Position numbers and translations under genes: made by a program
The notes under the pieces: model-generated
Database searches by the model: none
The model's input: only the letters and a program-made list of their open reading frames with translations
Told to the model about the DNA's origin: nothing
Shown here: positions 54,423 through 63,262 of the stretch, in pieces
How positions within the stretch are numbered: the stretch's first letter is position 1
Layout of the letters: the number at the start of each line of letters is the position of its first letter
From: Hydrogenophaga palleronii NBRC 102513
GTDB taxonomy: Bacteria; Pseudomonadota; Gammaproteobacteria; Burkholderiales; Burkholderiaceae_C
NCBI RefSeq assembly: GCF_001571225.1
Contig: NZ_BCTJ01000005.1
Span: 97,699 to 161,698 of the forward strand
Reading direction: 5' to 3'
Length of the DNA: 64,000 nucleotides

Positions 54423-55412
54423 ATGAACACCCCCGTCTCCCGCACCGCCAGAACCGGCGCACGCAAGCCCATGAACCAACGTGTGCTGCAAGAGGTGGCG
54501 CTGCGTTACTTCATGGAAGTGGTGCGCGCGGGCTCGGTCACCGAGGCCGCCACCCGGCTCGACGTGGCGCCGTCGGCCGTGAGCCGGCAGATCGGGCGCC
54601 TGGAGCGCGAACTCGACACCCTGCTCTTCGAGCGCAAGGCCCGCGGCATGACGCCCAACGCCGCCGGAGAACTGCTGGCCGCCCATGCGCGCCGCGCCTG
54701 GCTCGACGCCGAACGCGTGAGCGAAGAAATACTCGGCCTGCGCGGGCTGCGCACGGGAGAGGTCCGCATCGCCGCCACCGAAGGCTTTGCCCACGAGTTC
54801 CTGCCCTCCATCGTGGTGCAGTTCCAGAAGCAGTGGCCCGGCATCCATTTCGCCATCGACATGTACGTGCAGGCCGATGTGGCCCGCAGCGTGCGCGACG
54901 GCGAGGCGGACATCGGCGTCACGGTCAGCCTGTCGTCCGAACGTGGCCTCAATGTGGAGCACCGCCATCCGTCACCGATCATGGCGGTGATGGCCCCCGA
55001 CCACCCCCTGGCCACACGGCGCATGGTCTCGCTGGCCCAGGTCACGGCCTATCCGCTGGCGCTGCCGGCCAAGGCCTCGACACTGCGGCAACTGCTGGAC
55101 ATCAGTTGCAGCCGCCAGGGCCTGCAGTGCGACGCGGTCATCACCAGCAACCACCTTTATCCGCTGATCAACTACGTCTCGGAAAGCCAGGCCATCACCT
55201 TCTGCGGCGAGGCAACCCTGCGCAAGCGGCTGGCGGATGGCCGCATCACCGCGGTGCCGCTGCGCGACCGGGAGATGAACGAGCGGCACTTCGAAGTGCA
55301 GACCCTGGCCGGGCGCCACCTGCCCGAAGCGGTTCGCACGTTCGTGAACTTCCTGCGCGAACAGATCATGGAAGAGGAGCGGCTGGCGCACCCCGCGCCA
55401 CCCGCCCGATGA
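54423..55412 (+). CDS. LysR-family regulator of the Bug/amidase operon
   Basis: 329 residues. Helix-turn-helix at about 25-80: VRAGSVTEAATRLDVAPSAVSRQIGRLE. The first 16 residues are extra; a second start MNQRV at residue 17 is possible. Substrate-binding domain follows. Divergence from the Bug gene makes it the likely regulator; the ridA gene lies downstream on the same strand. Confidence 0.9.
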   Translation: MNTPVSRTARTGARKPMNQRVLQEVALRYFMEVVRAGSVTEAATRLDVAPSAVSRQIGRLERELDTLLFERKARGMTPNAAGELLAAHARRAWLDAERVSEEILGLRGLRTGEVRIAATEGFAHEFLPSIVVQFQKQWPGIHFAIDMYVQADVARSVRDGEADIGVTVSLSSERGLNVEHRHPSPIMAVMAPDHPLATRRMVSLAQVTAYPLALPAKASTLRQLLDISCSRQGLQCDAVITSNHLYPLINYVSESQAITFCGEATLRKRLADGRITAVPLRDREMNERHFEVQTLAGRHLPEAVRTFVNFLREQIMEEERLAHPAPPAR

Positions 55413-55525
55413 TTGCGTTTTCCGCAATCGACCTTTCACGATACGGCGATGTATGAAACCGGGATGGTTCCGATAATCCGGCTTCCGCGTCCGGCATCCA
55501 CCGCACGCACCACATTGCCCCCCTC

Positions 55526-55552
55526 CACCGCATTCACCGCATTCACCGCATC
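55526..55552. repeat. 9-bp tandem repeat before ridA
   Basis: CACCGCATT occurs three times in a row (the last ends in C), ending four bases before the ridA ATG. No ribosome binding sequence is visible in this stretch, so the repeat occupies the leader position where one would be expected. Confidence 0.75.
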
Positions 55553-55555
55553 CAC

Positions 55556-55909
55556 ATGACACAGCCCACCACCCCGCCCATCTCCAAGTTCCGCCGCGCC
55601 AACGGTTTCCTGTTCCTCTCGGGCGATCTGCCCCTACAGGCCGACGGCAGCATCCCGGAGGGCATCGAGGCACAGACCGCCCTCACGCTCGACCGCATCG
55701 AAGCCACGCTGAAAAGCCAGGGCCTGGGCCTGGACGACGTGGTGTCGGTGGCGGCCTACCTCACGCAGACCGCGGACTTCGCCGCCTTCAACCGCGTGTA
55801 CGCCACCCGCTTCAACGAGCCCCGCCCCACGCGCACGACCGTGCACACCGGGCTCATGCTGCCGGGTGCGCTGGTCGAACTCACGGTGATCGCGGCCGAG
55901 CGCGCATGA
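55556..55909 (+). CDS. RidA-family enamine/imine deaminase
   Basis: 117 residues of the RidA/YjgF fold. It has SGDLPLQADGSIPEG, LTLDRIEATLKSQGLGLDDV and a closing RTTVHTGLMLPGALVELTVIA, with Arg in the position that usually contacts the carboxylate. It hydrolyses reactive enamines made by amine oxidases. Its stop overlaps the start of the FAD oxidase gene by 4 bp, a functional pair. Confidence 0.9.
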   Translation: MTQPTTPPISKFRRANGFLFLSGDLPLQADGSIPEGIEAQTALTLDRIEATLKSQGLGLDDVVSVAAYLTQTADFAAFNRVYATRFNEPRPTRTTVHTGLMLPGALVELTVIAAERA

Positions 55910-57144
55910 AACCGGACGTCCTGGTGCTCGGCGCCGGCATGATCGGCACCTGCACGGCATTGCAGCTCGCGCTGCGTGGCCACTCGGTGGCGCTGGTCGA
56001 TCGGCGCGAACCCGGCCGGGAAACCTCTTACGGCAACGCCGGCCTCATCCAGTGCGAGGCGGTGGAGCCCTACCCCTTCCCGCAAGACCCGGCCATGCTG
56101 CTGCGCGTGGCGTTCAAGCGCGGCGCCGACGTGAACTACCACCTGAGCGCCATGCCTTCGCTGTCCGCCCCGCTCGGCCAGTACTGGGCCAACTCGCGTG
56201 GCCAGCGCTACCAGCAGATCGCCCGCGAGTACGGCCAGCTCAGCAGCCGCTCCGTCACCGAGCACGCGCCCTTGATCGAGATGGCCGGCGCAAACGATCT
56301 CGTGCGCCGCGACGGTTACCGCATGGTGTTCCGCACCCAGGCCCGGCTGGACGAAGCCGTGGTTGACGCCGAGCGCCTGCAGCGCGAGGTGGGCGTGAAC
56401 TTCCGCGCCATGACGGGTGAACAGCTGGCGACGGCCGAGCCCGCGCTCAAGCAGCGCCTGGTCGGCGCGGTGCACTGGACCGACCCGTGGTCCGTGGCCG
56501 ACCCGGGCGAGCTGGTGCAACGTTATGCCGACCTGCTGGTGCAGCGCGGCGGCAGCATCGTTCAGGGCGACGCCATGTCGCTGCGCGCCAGCGGCGCGGG
56601 CTGGCAGGTGCAGACCGAACACGGCCCGGTCGAGGCCGCTCGCGCCGTGGTCGCGCTGGGTCCCTGGTCCGACCGGCTGATCCGCCAGCTGGGTTACCGC
56701 CTGCCGCTGTTCGTCAAGCGTGGTTACCACCGCCACTACCTCGGCGGCCGTGGCCCCGACCTGGCCATGTTCGACAGCGAACGTGGCTATGTGATGGTGC
56801 CCATGAAGCGCGGCGTGCGCCTCACCACCGGCGCCGAATTCGCGCACCTGGACGCCCCCTCCACGCCGGTGCAGATCGCACGTGCCGAGGTGCTGGCGCG
56901 CGAACTGATCGATTTGCCCGACCCGGTGGAAGCCGAGCCCTGGCGCGGGGCCCGCCCCTGCACCGGCGACCTCAAGCCGGTGATCGGGCCGGCGCCCCGG
57001 CACCCGGGCCTGTGGTTCCACTTCGGCCATGGACACCAGGGCTTCACCATGGGCGCCGTGAGCGCCCGGCTGCTGGCCGAGCAGATGGCGGGCGAGGCCT
57101 GCCTCATCGACCCCACGCCCTACCTGCCGCAGCGTTTTCTCTGA
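55906..57144 (+). CDS. FAD-dependent amino acid oxidoreductase (DadA/DAO fold)
   Basis: 412 residues. The Rossmann FAD site is VLVLGAGMIGTCTALQLALR with the terminal acid in VDRREPGRETSYGNAG; the C-terminal FAD clamp is WFHFGHGHQGFTMGAVSARL. It resembles DadA-like D-amino acid dehydrogenases and related amine oxidases. The 4-bp overlap with ridA suggests that it makes imines which RidA clears. Substrate unknown. Confidence 0.9.
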   Translation: MKPDVLVLGAGMIGTCTALQLALRGHSVALVDRREPGRETSYGNAGLIQCEAVEPYPFPQDPAMLLRVAFKRGADVNYHLSAMPSLSAPLGQYWANSRGQRYQQIAREYGQLSSRSVTEHAPLIEMAGANDLVRRDGYRMVFRTQARLDEAVVDAERLQREVGVNFRAMTGEQLATAEPALKQRLVGAVHWTDPWSVADPGELVQRYADLLVQRGGSIVQGDAMSLRASGAGWQVQTEHGPVEAARAVVALGPWSDRLIRQLGYRLPLFVKRGYHRHYLGGRGPDLAMFDSERGYVMVPMKRGVRLTTGAEFAHLDAPSTPVQIARAEVLARELIDLPDPVEAEPWRGARPCTGDLKPVIGPAPRHPGLWFHFGHGHQGFTMGAVSARLLAEQMAGEACLIDPTPYLPQRFL

Positions 57145-58038
57145 TCAGCCGAACTGCAGGCAGCGCATGCTCAGCGTGCCGCTGTGGAAGGCCTCGAACA
57201 CGTGCCTGGGCAGCTGGCCGGCATCGGCCGCGCCCAGCGCGTAGAGAAACGGCCAGTAGTGGTCGGGCGTGGGCACCGCCATGCGGGCCGACATGTCCAG
57301 GCCGATGTAGTCCTGCAAGGCCTTGTCTTCGCGCTGGTCCAGCGCGCGCTTGACGCGGTCGTCGAACGCCTGCGCCCAGGGGCGGCTGGCCGCCGCCTGC
57401 TCGGGCGTGTCGCGGTCGGTGGCGCGCAGGTTGTGCACGATGTTGCCGCTGCCGATGATCAACACACCCTGCTCGCGCAAGGCCTGCAGTTCGCGGCCCA
57501 ACGTGTAGTGGAAGGCGGCCGGTTTGTCGTAGTCGATCGACACCTGGAACACCGGCACGTTGGCCTTGGGGAACAGGTGGTGCAGCACGGTCCAGGTGCC
57601 GTGGTCCAGACCCCACTCGGTGGTCGGCACGCTGGGGTTGCTGCGGATCAGCTTGGCGGTGGCGCGCGCCAGCTCGGGGTGGCCCTTGGCCGGGTACTGC
57701 ATCTCGTGCAGCTGGCGCGGGAAACCGCCGAAGTCGTGGATGGTCGGCGGCAGCTCGTTGACGGTGACGCCGGTCGCACCCTGGGTGAGCCAATGCGCCG
57801 ACACCACCAGGATCGCGCGCGGCGCGGGCAGGCGTTTGCCCCAGGCCGTGAGTTCGCGCGTGAAGCGGTTGTCCGAGATCGCGTTCATCGGGCTGCCGTG
57901 GCCGATGAACAGCACCGGCAGGCGGCGCTGCGCCGTGCCGGCGGCCTGGGCGGCGGGCACAACGCTGCTCAGCGAGAGCAGCGCCGCAGACACGGCACCC
58001 AGTGAGGTGGATTCAAGGAACAGGCGGCGAGAGAACAT
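57145..58038 (-). CDS. Class III extradiol dioxygenase (DODA/YgiD-like), Tat-type signal
   Basis: 297 residues. The N-terminus MFSRRLFLESTSLG has a twin-arginine before a hydrophobic segment ending AAQAAG. The metal-binding pattern HGSPMNAI (first His), SAHW and later LDHGTWTVLHHLFP (paired His) is that of the LigB/YgiD family of 4,5-DOPA dioxygenases. The Tat-like signal is unusual for the family and puts the enzyme in the periplasm. Start at 58038 is set by the signal peptide. Confidence 0.85.
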   Translation of the reverse strand: MFSRRLFLESTSLGAVSAALLSLSSVVPAAQAAGTAQRRLPVLFIGHGSPMNAISDNRFTRELTAWGKRLPAPRAILVVSAHWLTQGATGVTVNELPPTIHDFGGFPRQLHEMQYPAKGHPELARATAKLIRSNPSVPTTEWGLDHGTWTVLHHLFPKANVPVFQVSIDYDKPAAFHYTLGRELQALREQGVLIIGSGNIVHNLRATDRDTPEQAAASRPWAQAFDDRVKRALDQREDKALQDYIGLDMSARMAVPTPDHYWPFLYALGAADAGQLPRHVFEAFHSGTLSMRCLQFG

Positions 58039-58164
58039 GGGTTCGGGCGGTGGAGGAACGGACGGCCTTCCCGATGCTGGAAGGCAGACCGTAGAGCCAC
58101 CCGCGCGCGGCTTGGTTCCCGCGCCGCCGGGCGAAAGTGCCACCGCCTGAGATCAGCCAGAGAT

Positions 58165-59274
58165 TCAGCCAGGTGCGACGCCCGGGGCCACCGGCTGTGC
58201 CGCCGCAGCGCCCGGTGCCTCCACCGCCTCGGCCCGTGCTGCCGGCTCGCCGCAGGCGTAGCAGTAGCGGGCAAAAGCGCTCTTGCGCGCGTTGCAGGCG
58301 GTGCAGTGGTTGTGCAGGCCCATGCCGCAGTGCGGGCAGAAGTCGTTCTTCGGGTCCTTCAGGTCCACCCCCCGCTCGCAGCCCGGGCACACGCCCTTGG
58401 CCAGGCGGGTCTGGGCAAGGTCGTAGTCCAGCTCCTGGCGGCGCAGCCGGTCGGGCAAAGCCTCGGCCTGCTGCTGCCGCGCCAGGTAACGCTGCAGCGC
58501 CTGGATGGCGTAACGCCCGCCCACCACCGTGAGCACGATGCCCACGATGTAGCGCACGTAACCGCCGTAGCTCGGCAGGTAGGGCACCAGCTCGACGAAG
58601 AACGCGAACAGCGCAAAGAAGATGAAGCCCCACACGAAAGGCCAGTAGGTGCTCTTGCGCTGCTTGGCGAACAGCCAACCCGCCACCACCAGCAGCGGCA
58701 GCGTGAGCGCCAGCCGGTAGAGGAACACGCGCAGTTCCTGCGCGCGTTGTGCCGAGACATAGGCATCGCGGGCGCCCTCCTCCAGCGCCAGCATCTGGTC
58801 CTGGGCACGCTGCTCGGCCTGCTGCGCATCCAGCGCCGCCTGCTGCTGCGTCTCGACCGCCGCAAGCGCCTCACGCTCGGCCTGGCGCAGGCTTTCCAGC
58901 TGGCGGGTGCGGTTGATCAGCTCCTCGTCCTGCTCGGGACGCTGCGTGACCTGGCGCGTGCCGAGCCAGTTGTCGAAACTGTCGCGCGCCGCGCGCTGGT
59001 TGGCCGTGGCGGCCTGGTGCCGCAACTGCGCCTGGTCCAGGGTGTCCTGCGCCGTGCGTGCGGCGCGTTGCGCGGCGGCAATGTCCTGCCGCACCTGGGG
59101 CGCGCGCTGCGGGTCGAGGAAATCGTCGAGCCCTTGCGCCTGTTCCACCCGGGGCAGATCGCCCACGATGGTGCTGCCCAGCCCGACCAGGAACCAGGCG
59201 AACACAAACGCCACCAGCCACAGGCCACGGCGAAACCACTTCTCCGACCAACGCAATGCTTTGCCCATGTTCAA
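58165..59274 (-). CDS. Membrane protein with coiled coil and zinc ribbons
   Basis: 369 residues. One N-terminal helix (about 17-37) and a coiled-coil region (about 60-170, rich in Gln/Ala/Glu/Arg) precede two or three membrane helices (about 185-255). The C-terminus has a cytoplasmic double zinc ribbon: CPGC...CPHC and CTAC...CYAC (about 295-350), then an Ala/Pro/Val-rich tail. Similar proteins are sometimes labelled serine endopeptidase without a visible protease motif here. Function unknown. Confidence 0.75.
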   Translation of the reverse strand: MNMGKALRWSEKWFRRGLWLVAFVFAWFLVGLGSTIVGDLPRVEQAQGLDDFLDPQRAPQVRQDIAAAQRAARTAQDTLDQAQLRHQAATANQRAARDSFDNWLGTRQVTQRPEQDEELINRTRQLESLRQAEREALAAVETQQQAALDAQQAEQRAQDQMLALEEGARDAYVSAQRAQELRVFLYRLALTLPLLVVAGWLFAKQRKSTYWPFVWGFIFFALFAFFVELVPYLPSYGGYVRYIVGIVLTVVGGRYAIQALQRYLARQQQAEALPDRLRRQELDYDLAQTRLAKGVCPGCERGVDLKDPKNDFCPHCGMGLHNHCTACNARKSAFARYCYACGEPAARAEAVEAPGAAAAQPVAPGVAPG

Positions 59275-59317
59275 TCCCTCTCGTTCAAAAACGCACGGTG
59301 CGACACGTTAGCGCGCT

Positions 59318-60133
59318 TCAGAGCGCCAGCGACTGCGGCGCCGACGCAAGGCCGCTGCGCGTGAGCCAGCCGAACACCGAGTCCACCGTGACGGTCTCGA
59401 TGCGGTCCGCATAACGTTTCTCGTTCGGGTGGTCGTCGAAGGCCACGTTGGCGGTGCCGGCGCGTGCGCCGAGGCGCGTGAGGGCCCCGAGCTTGAGCGT
59501 GGTGGGCTCGTAACCCTTGAAGCGCAGCCAGGCCTGGGCCTGTTCGCGGTTGCCCACGCCCGGCTCGGTGGCCATGCTCAGGGTTTCGATGGCCCACTGG
59601 TTGGACTGCTGGTAACGCTGGCCCCAGGCATAACTCACCAGGTTGTAGGCGCTTTCGTGCAGGGCCACCGCGCGGCGCGGGTCGTTCAGCAGGTCGAGCA
59701 GCGGCGCCTGCAGGGCCGGTGCCGGCACCACCCAGGCGGCTTCCTGGCGCCACAGGTCGTCGAGGAAAAACTCACCCAGGCCCTGGCGGTACAGGTCGCC
59801 GGTGGCGGTGCCGCACTGGTTGAGTTTGTGCAGCACGCGCCAGACGCCCGCATCGGTGCGGTAGACCCAGCCCAGGTGCGAATAACGCAGCTGGTACTTG
59901 CTCAGGTCCTGCCCGGCGCGCGCCAGCAGCACCACCCGTGCGCCGCTGCGGGCGTGTTCGGCGTCCAGCGCCTGCGCGGTGCGCTGCGCCAGCGCCATGC
60001 CTTGCTCGATGCTGCGCACGTTCAGCGGCTTCTGTTCGCAGGAGCGGCCGGCGTGGGCGGCTGTGGCGGTGCCGAGCAACAAGGCCAGCGCGGTGGCGAA
60101 GCCGCAGGCGATCCGTGTGACGGGCTTGCTCAT
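59318..60133 (-). CDS. DUF2145 exported protein
   Basis: 271 residues. A signal peptide ends near TAAHAG; the mature part has the DUF2145 motifs VVLLARAGQDLSKYQLRYSH, HLGWVYRTDAGVWRVLHKLN and LVSYAWGQRYQQSNQWAIETL (pattern W-x-Y near 160). The cysteine-histidine layout near the start resembles NlpC/P60-type peptidases, but catalysis is not proven. It overlaps the preceding gene by 4 bp. Confidence 0.75.
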   Translation of the reverse strand: MSKPVTRIACGFATALALLLGTATAAHAGRSCEQKPLNVRSIEQGMALAQRTAQALDAEHARSGARVVLLARAGQDLSKYQLRYSHLGWVYRTDAGVWRVLHKLNQCGTATGDLYRQGLGEFFLDDLWRQEAAWVVPAPALQAPLLDLLNDPRRAVALHESAYNLVSYAWGQRYQQSNQWAIETLSMATEPGVGNREQAQAWLRFKGYEPTTLKLGALTRLGARAGTANVAFDDHPNEKRYADRIETVTVDSVFGWLTRSGLASAPQSLAL

Positions 60134-60585
60134 TGCGTCACCTTTTCGTTGTGCAGCAGCGCGCGGCCCAGTTCGTTCGGGATGAAGGCCAGCACCTCGC
60201 CGGCGGCCGACAGCAGCACGCCGGTACCGATCACGCTCACCGCCACCACCGTGCCGACACCGTGCACCACGCCCGAAGCCGCCTTGCCGGCCACTTCCAC
60301 GCTGGCCTTGGCACCGTCCGACGCACGCTCCAGCAGATAAACCGTGCCACGCGCCGTGCTCTCCACGGCCTTGACCGTGAGCACCGCACCGGCGGTGGAC
60401 AAGGCCACCGGCAGCACGCTGAGCGCAGCCGCACCGGCCGATGCCGTGCCGACCACCGAGGCCACCGGCAACAGGGACAGCGCGGCCGAGGCCTCACTCT
60501 GGGCATGCGCCGGGGCACTGGCGAGGGAGAAGGCCAGGCACAGGCCGGCCAGCAGCGACATCGACTTCAACTTGAACGTGTTCAT
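60130..60585 (-). CDS. Small exported Ala/Val-rich protein
   Basis: 151 residues. A signal peptide ends in APAHAQ (about residue 29). The rest is very hydrophobic, rich in Ala, Val, Ser and Gly, with two or three segments that could enter a membrane. No known domain is recognised. The stop overlaps the DUF2145 start by 4 bp, so the two exported proteins may act together. Confidence 0.65.
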   Translation of the reverse strand: MNTFKLKSMSLLAGLCLAFSLASAPAHAQSEASAALSLLPVASVVGTASAGAAALSVLPVALSTAGAVLTVKAVESTARGTVYLLERASDGAKASVEVAGKAASGVVHGVGTVVAVSVIGTGVLLSAAGEVLAFIPNELGRALLHNEKVTQ

Positions 60586-60631
60586 GAAAAAACTCCGGAT
60601 GAAAAAGAAAAAGGAAAAAGGAGGAATGGGG

Positions 60632-61150
60632 TTATTCGGCGTGGGCGCCAGCTGCTGCTGCTGCGGCGCGCTCCTGCATCGCTTGCTGGCGGCCCAGCAG
60701 TTCGCCGCGCACCTGGGCATCGCTCAGGTCGGCCTCGTGGCGGTCACGCAGGGTCTTGGCCAGCGTGAAGGCGGAGGTGACGAGGTACAGCCAGCTCACG
60801 CCAAGGTAAGCGCGGTAAGTGTCGTTGATCTCCATGCGCAGCAAGCCCCAGCCGGTCAGGCCCATGGCCACCGCAAAGCCGCCCCAGACCACCAGGCGCC
60901 ACATCGGCGTTTCGGCTTCACCGGTCTGCGAGGCCTTGTGGCCGTCGCGCACCGCCTTGGACAGCACGAACACGGTGGAGAGGCAGAACACGTAACCCAT
61001 CACCATGAACGCACGGTCCAGCGCCTGCCCCGGCAACCAGGCCAGGCCGGTGGCGCACAGGAGAACGGCGATACCGAACGAGACCCACACCTGAAGCTGC
61101 CAGGCACGGGTGTCGCGCATCACGATGAGGGGAGATCGGTTCGAGGCCAT
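60632..61150 (-). CDS. YiaA/YiaB-family inner-membrane protein
   Basis: 172 residues with four membrane helices in two pairs: VWVSFGIAVLLCATGLAWLP and a second pair near GFAVAMGLTGWGLLRM. This is the YiaA/YiaB layout with the K-A-V-R-D style linker before each helix end. The Ala/Glu/Arg-rich tail is cytoplasmic. Start at 61150 fits family length; function unknown. Confidence 0.75.
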   Translation of the reverse strand: MASNRSPLIVMRDTRAWQLQVWVSFGIAVLLCATGLAWLPGQALDRAFMVMGYVFCLSTVFVLSKAVRDGHKASQTGEAETPMWRLVVWGGFAVAMGLTGWGLLRMEINDTYRAYLGVSWLYLVTSAFTLAKTLRDRHEADLSDAQVRGELLGRQQAMQERAAAAAAGAHAE

Positions 61151-61396
61151 GTAAAACCCTTGGGGTTGTTGAGGAGCCGCGATGGTGCGGGCAACTTGAC
61201 TGAAGAAGCCCGTCCGAATCAACCTGTATCACGCGATGAGCAAACAGGTATCGATATTCGATACCGACCCCCATCAGGCCATGCGCCGTCGGCTGCAATC
61301 AGACCCGTGCCGTGATGCAGTTCGCATCCCAAAAACTTAAAGTTTTGTTACAAATAGGTTTTTATTTAAGACACGCAACCAACAGGGAGCGCGCCC

Positions 61397-62090
61397 ATGG
61401 AAGGGGTCTCACATCGTCTGTCCGGCGTCGACGACGGTCACGAAAGCACCGGAGAACCCGCACAGCACGCGTCAACCGTGGAGATGCGGGTCAGTGTGAC
61501 CACCAAACTCAACCTTGCGAGCTTTCAGAACTCGGTCCCAGCCTTGCTGGAATTGGCGGTTGTGAATGGTACGTCCCTGCCGCTCACGGAATTGGAGATT
61601 CGGCTGTCTTCTGAACCCGCGTTCGTGAAGCCTCGGGTGTGGAATCTTGACACTGTCGGTCCTGGCGAAACCTACCACCTGCCAGATCTTGATGTGCGTC
61701 TGGATGGTCCGCTGCTCTCTCGCCTGACAGAGGCCGAGCCGGCGACGCTCCGTTTTGAACTCAGAAGTGGCAAGCAGCCAGAAACCGTGCTGGCCGAGCG
61801 GGAGTCGACCGTGGAGCTGCTGGCACGCAATCAATGGGGAGGCATCGGCAGGTTGGGCGTCAAGACACGAACGGACCACGTGCGCAGTGCGCTGAAGGCC
61901 AATGCGGCATTGCACGCCGCGCGCATGCACAAGCCCTTCTCAATGAGCGGACTTGAGGCGACATCCGAGGGCTATGCCGGAGACCGTTGGGCCCGCGAAA
62001 CGCAGTGCCTGAAAGCATTGCTCGATCGCGACCATCGCTTGGAGGATTGCGCATCGCTTTCTGACAGCAGCGCGGGAATCTGGCAAGGTC
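61397..62090 (+). pseudogene. N-terminal fragment of a DUF4011-type helicase
   Basis: Residues about 28-155 (SVTTKLNLASFQNSVPALLE, LELAVVNGTSLPLTELEIRL, VELLARNQWGGI) resemble the N-terminal beta domain of large DUF4011/DUF3320 superfamily-1 helicases, some in defence islands. The rest of the protein, normally well over a thousand residues, is missing. From about 61860 the frame continues into unrelated sequence and stops at 62161 inside toxin-derived antisense DNA. No ribosome site is convincing at 61397. Confidence 0.55.
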
Positions 62091-62218
62091 ACTTCGTGGG
62101 GATCAATGCCTTTGTCTTTCCAAAACTTGTCATTTGGAACAGTAACTTTTCCCTCCGGTGACTCTGGAACTTCCGTGGGGGCGGCTTCTGGCTTAGTTCC
62201 ACTGTCTGCCCCAATCAC
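62090..62218 (-). pseudogene. Orphan polymorphic-toxin fragment (Ntox33-like start)
   Basis: Read from GTG at 62216-62218 this encodes GADSGTKPEAAPTEVPESPE, then VTVPNDKFWKDKGIDPHEV, the opening of a bacterial toxin domain of the Ntox33 type, after which the frame passes into unrelated DNA. It lies 6 bp after the immunity gene, the place of orphan toxin cassettes in polymorphic-toxin loci. It has no start of its own that looks functional. Confidence 0.45.
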
Positions 62219-62224
62219 AGCATT

Positions 62225-62611
62225 TCACTTTTCGCCTTCCTCATGCTTAACCGCATTCAATACGGCGAACGCAGAGTTGCGAACAAGCCTCCATTGATCA
62301 GAGTCAAGCAGCAGTGATGCATCCAATAAGTCAGGATTCTCGGTACGAACCCGATCTGTCTCCTGCAACATTTTGATGAAATCTGCAATCCCAGTCGTCA
62401 TTCGCCCCGAATTTGGAAGATACCTATATAGATTCACTGCAAAATAATTGGCATCCAAATCATCGAAAACCTGCTCATAGAGCTCATCAAAGTCGGTAAC
62501 TGATGTTTTAGAGAAATCTCGTTTGATCCACGCCTGTCGCAGCCTCATGTCGTCGACAACAAGCTCGCAATAACCGACAATTTGAGGAAGCCAAGTTTCA
62601 AATTCAATCAT
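62225..62611 (-). CDS. Probable immunity protein of a polymorphic toxin
   Basis: 128 acidic helical residues, not recognised as a known family. Nothing in the sequence is broken. AAGGA, overlapping the toxin stop codon, lies six bases before the ATG. The gene is AT-richer than the core genes around it. Immediate position behind a toxin C-terminus is the standard place for an immunity gene, which is the basis of the call. Confidence 0.6.
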   Translation of the reverse strand: MIEFETWLPQIVGYCELVVDDMRLRQAWIKRDFSKTSVTDFDELYEQVFDDLDANYFAVNLYRYLPNSGRMTTGIADFIKMLQETDRVRTENPDLLDASLLLDSDQWRLVRNSAFAVLNAVKHEEGEK

Positions 62612-62620
62612 TGAAATTCC

Positions 62621-63262
62621 TTATGGACGGAAGGTGAAATCACCTGGCGTAATGCCGTGCGCATCTGGCAATTTCATATCAACTCGATTTCCATTTACGT
62701 CATAGGCCTTGCCATCGCGAACCTGCGTGACCGTCCCATCTGGTTTGACACGCACATAATCATGATGATTTTCTGGATTGACCCACTTCGTGTTGCCATC
62801 TTTCTTACCGGGCCTCTCCTCCCACCCCTCTGGAACGCCTTCAGGTTTTTGCGGCTTGGCTTTTGAGCTGTCGGCCCCCCGGCGTATCGTTCCCCTTAAC
62901 AGAGTTTGTGATTAAACCATCCAACGCCCTAAGCGTGTCAGTTAACAAGCTGAGACCCGGCGCCACAGGGTTGAGGCTCCTCTCAAGATCAGACTATTGG
63001 GGCGGCGTCCCAATCCCAATTGGCGTTGGCACAGGCATCGGTAGACCGAATGCTTCTGCCTGCGCAGGAGTCATAGGTTTTCCGGGAATGGGACGGAGGA
63101 ATATGCGAAGTTGGGCTAACTTCACCGCCCCCTCCAAAGCATTTGAGGATTCCTTGCGGTTTCCCGGCGAAGGTCCTACACCCAGAGCATCGCCTTTGCC
63201 CAGAGCTCCACCCGATCCGTCTGCTCCATAGCTCTCATGGGATACCGCAGGACTGGTGGTTT
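62621..63262 (-). pseudogene. Broken polymorphic-toxin C-terminal region
   Basis: The end of a secreted toxin, read in pieces. The first frame (SYGADGSGGALGKGDALGVG, then PMTPAQAEAFGLPMPVPTPI) stops at TAG 62994-62996. The same frame continues after the stop (NPVAPGLSLLTDTLRALDGL). At six G (62875-62880) the frame shifts; removing one G restores DTPGADSSKAKPQKPEGVPE, then GNTKWVNPENHHDYVRVKPD and DGKAYDVNGNRVDMKLPDAH to a TAA at 62621. The upstream part is cut by an IS element at 63263. Toxin activity unknown. Confidence 0.6.
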
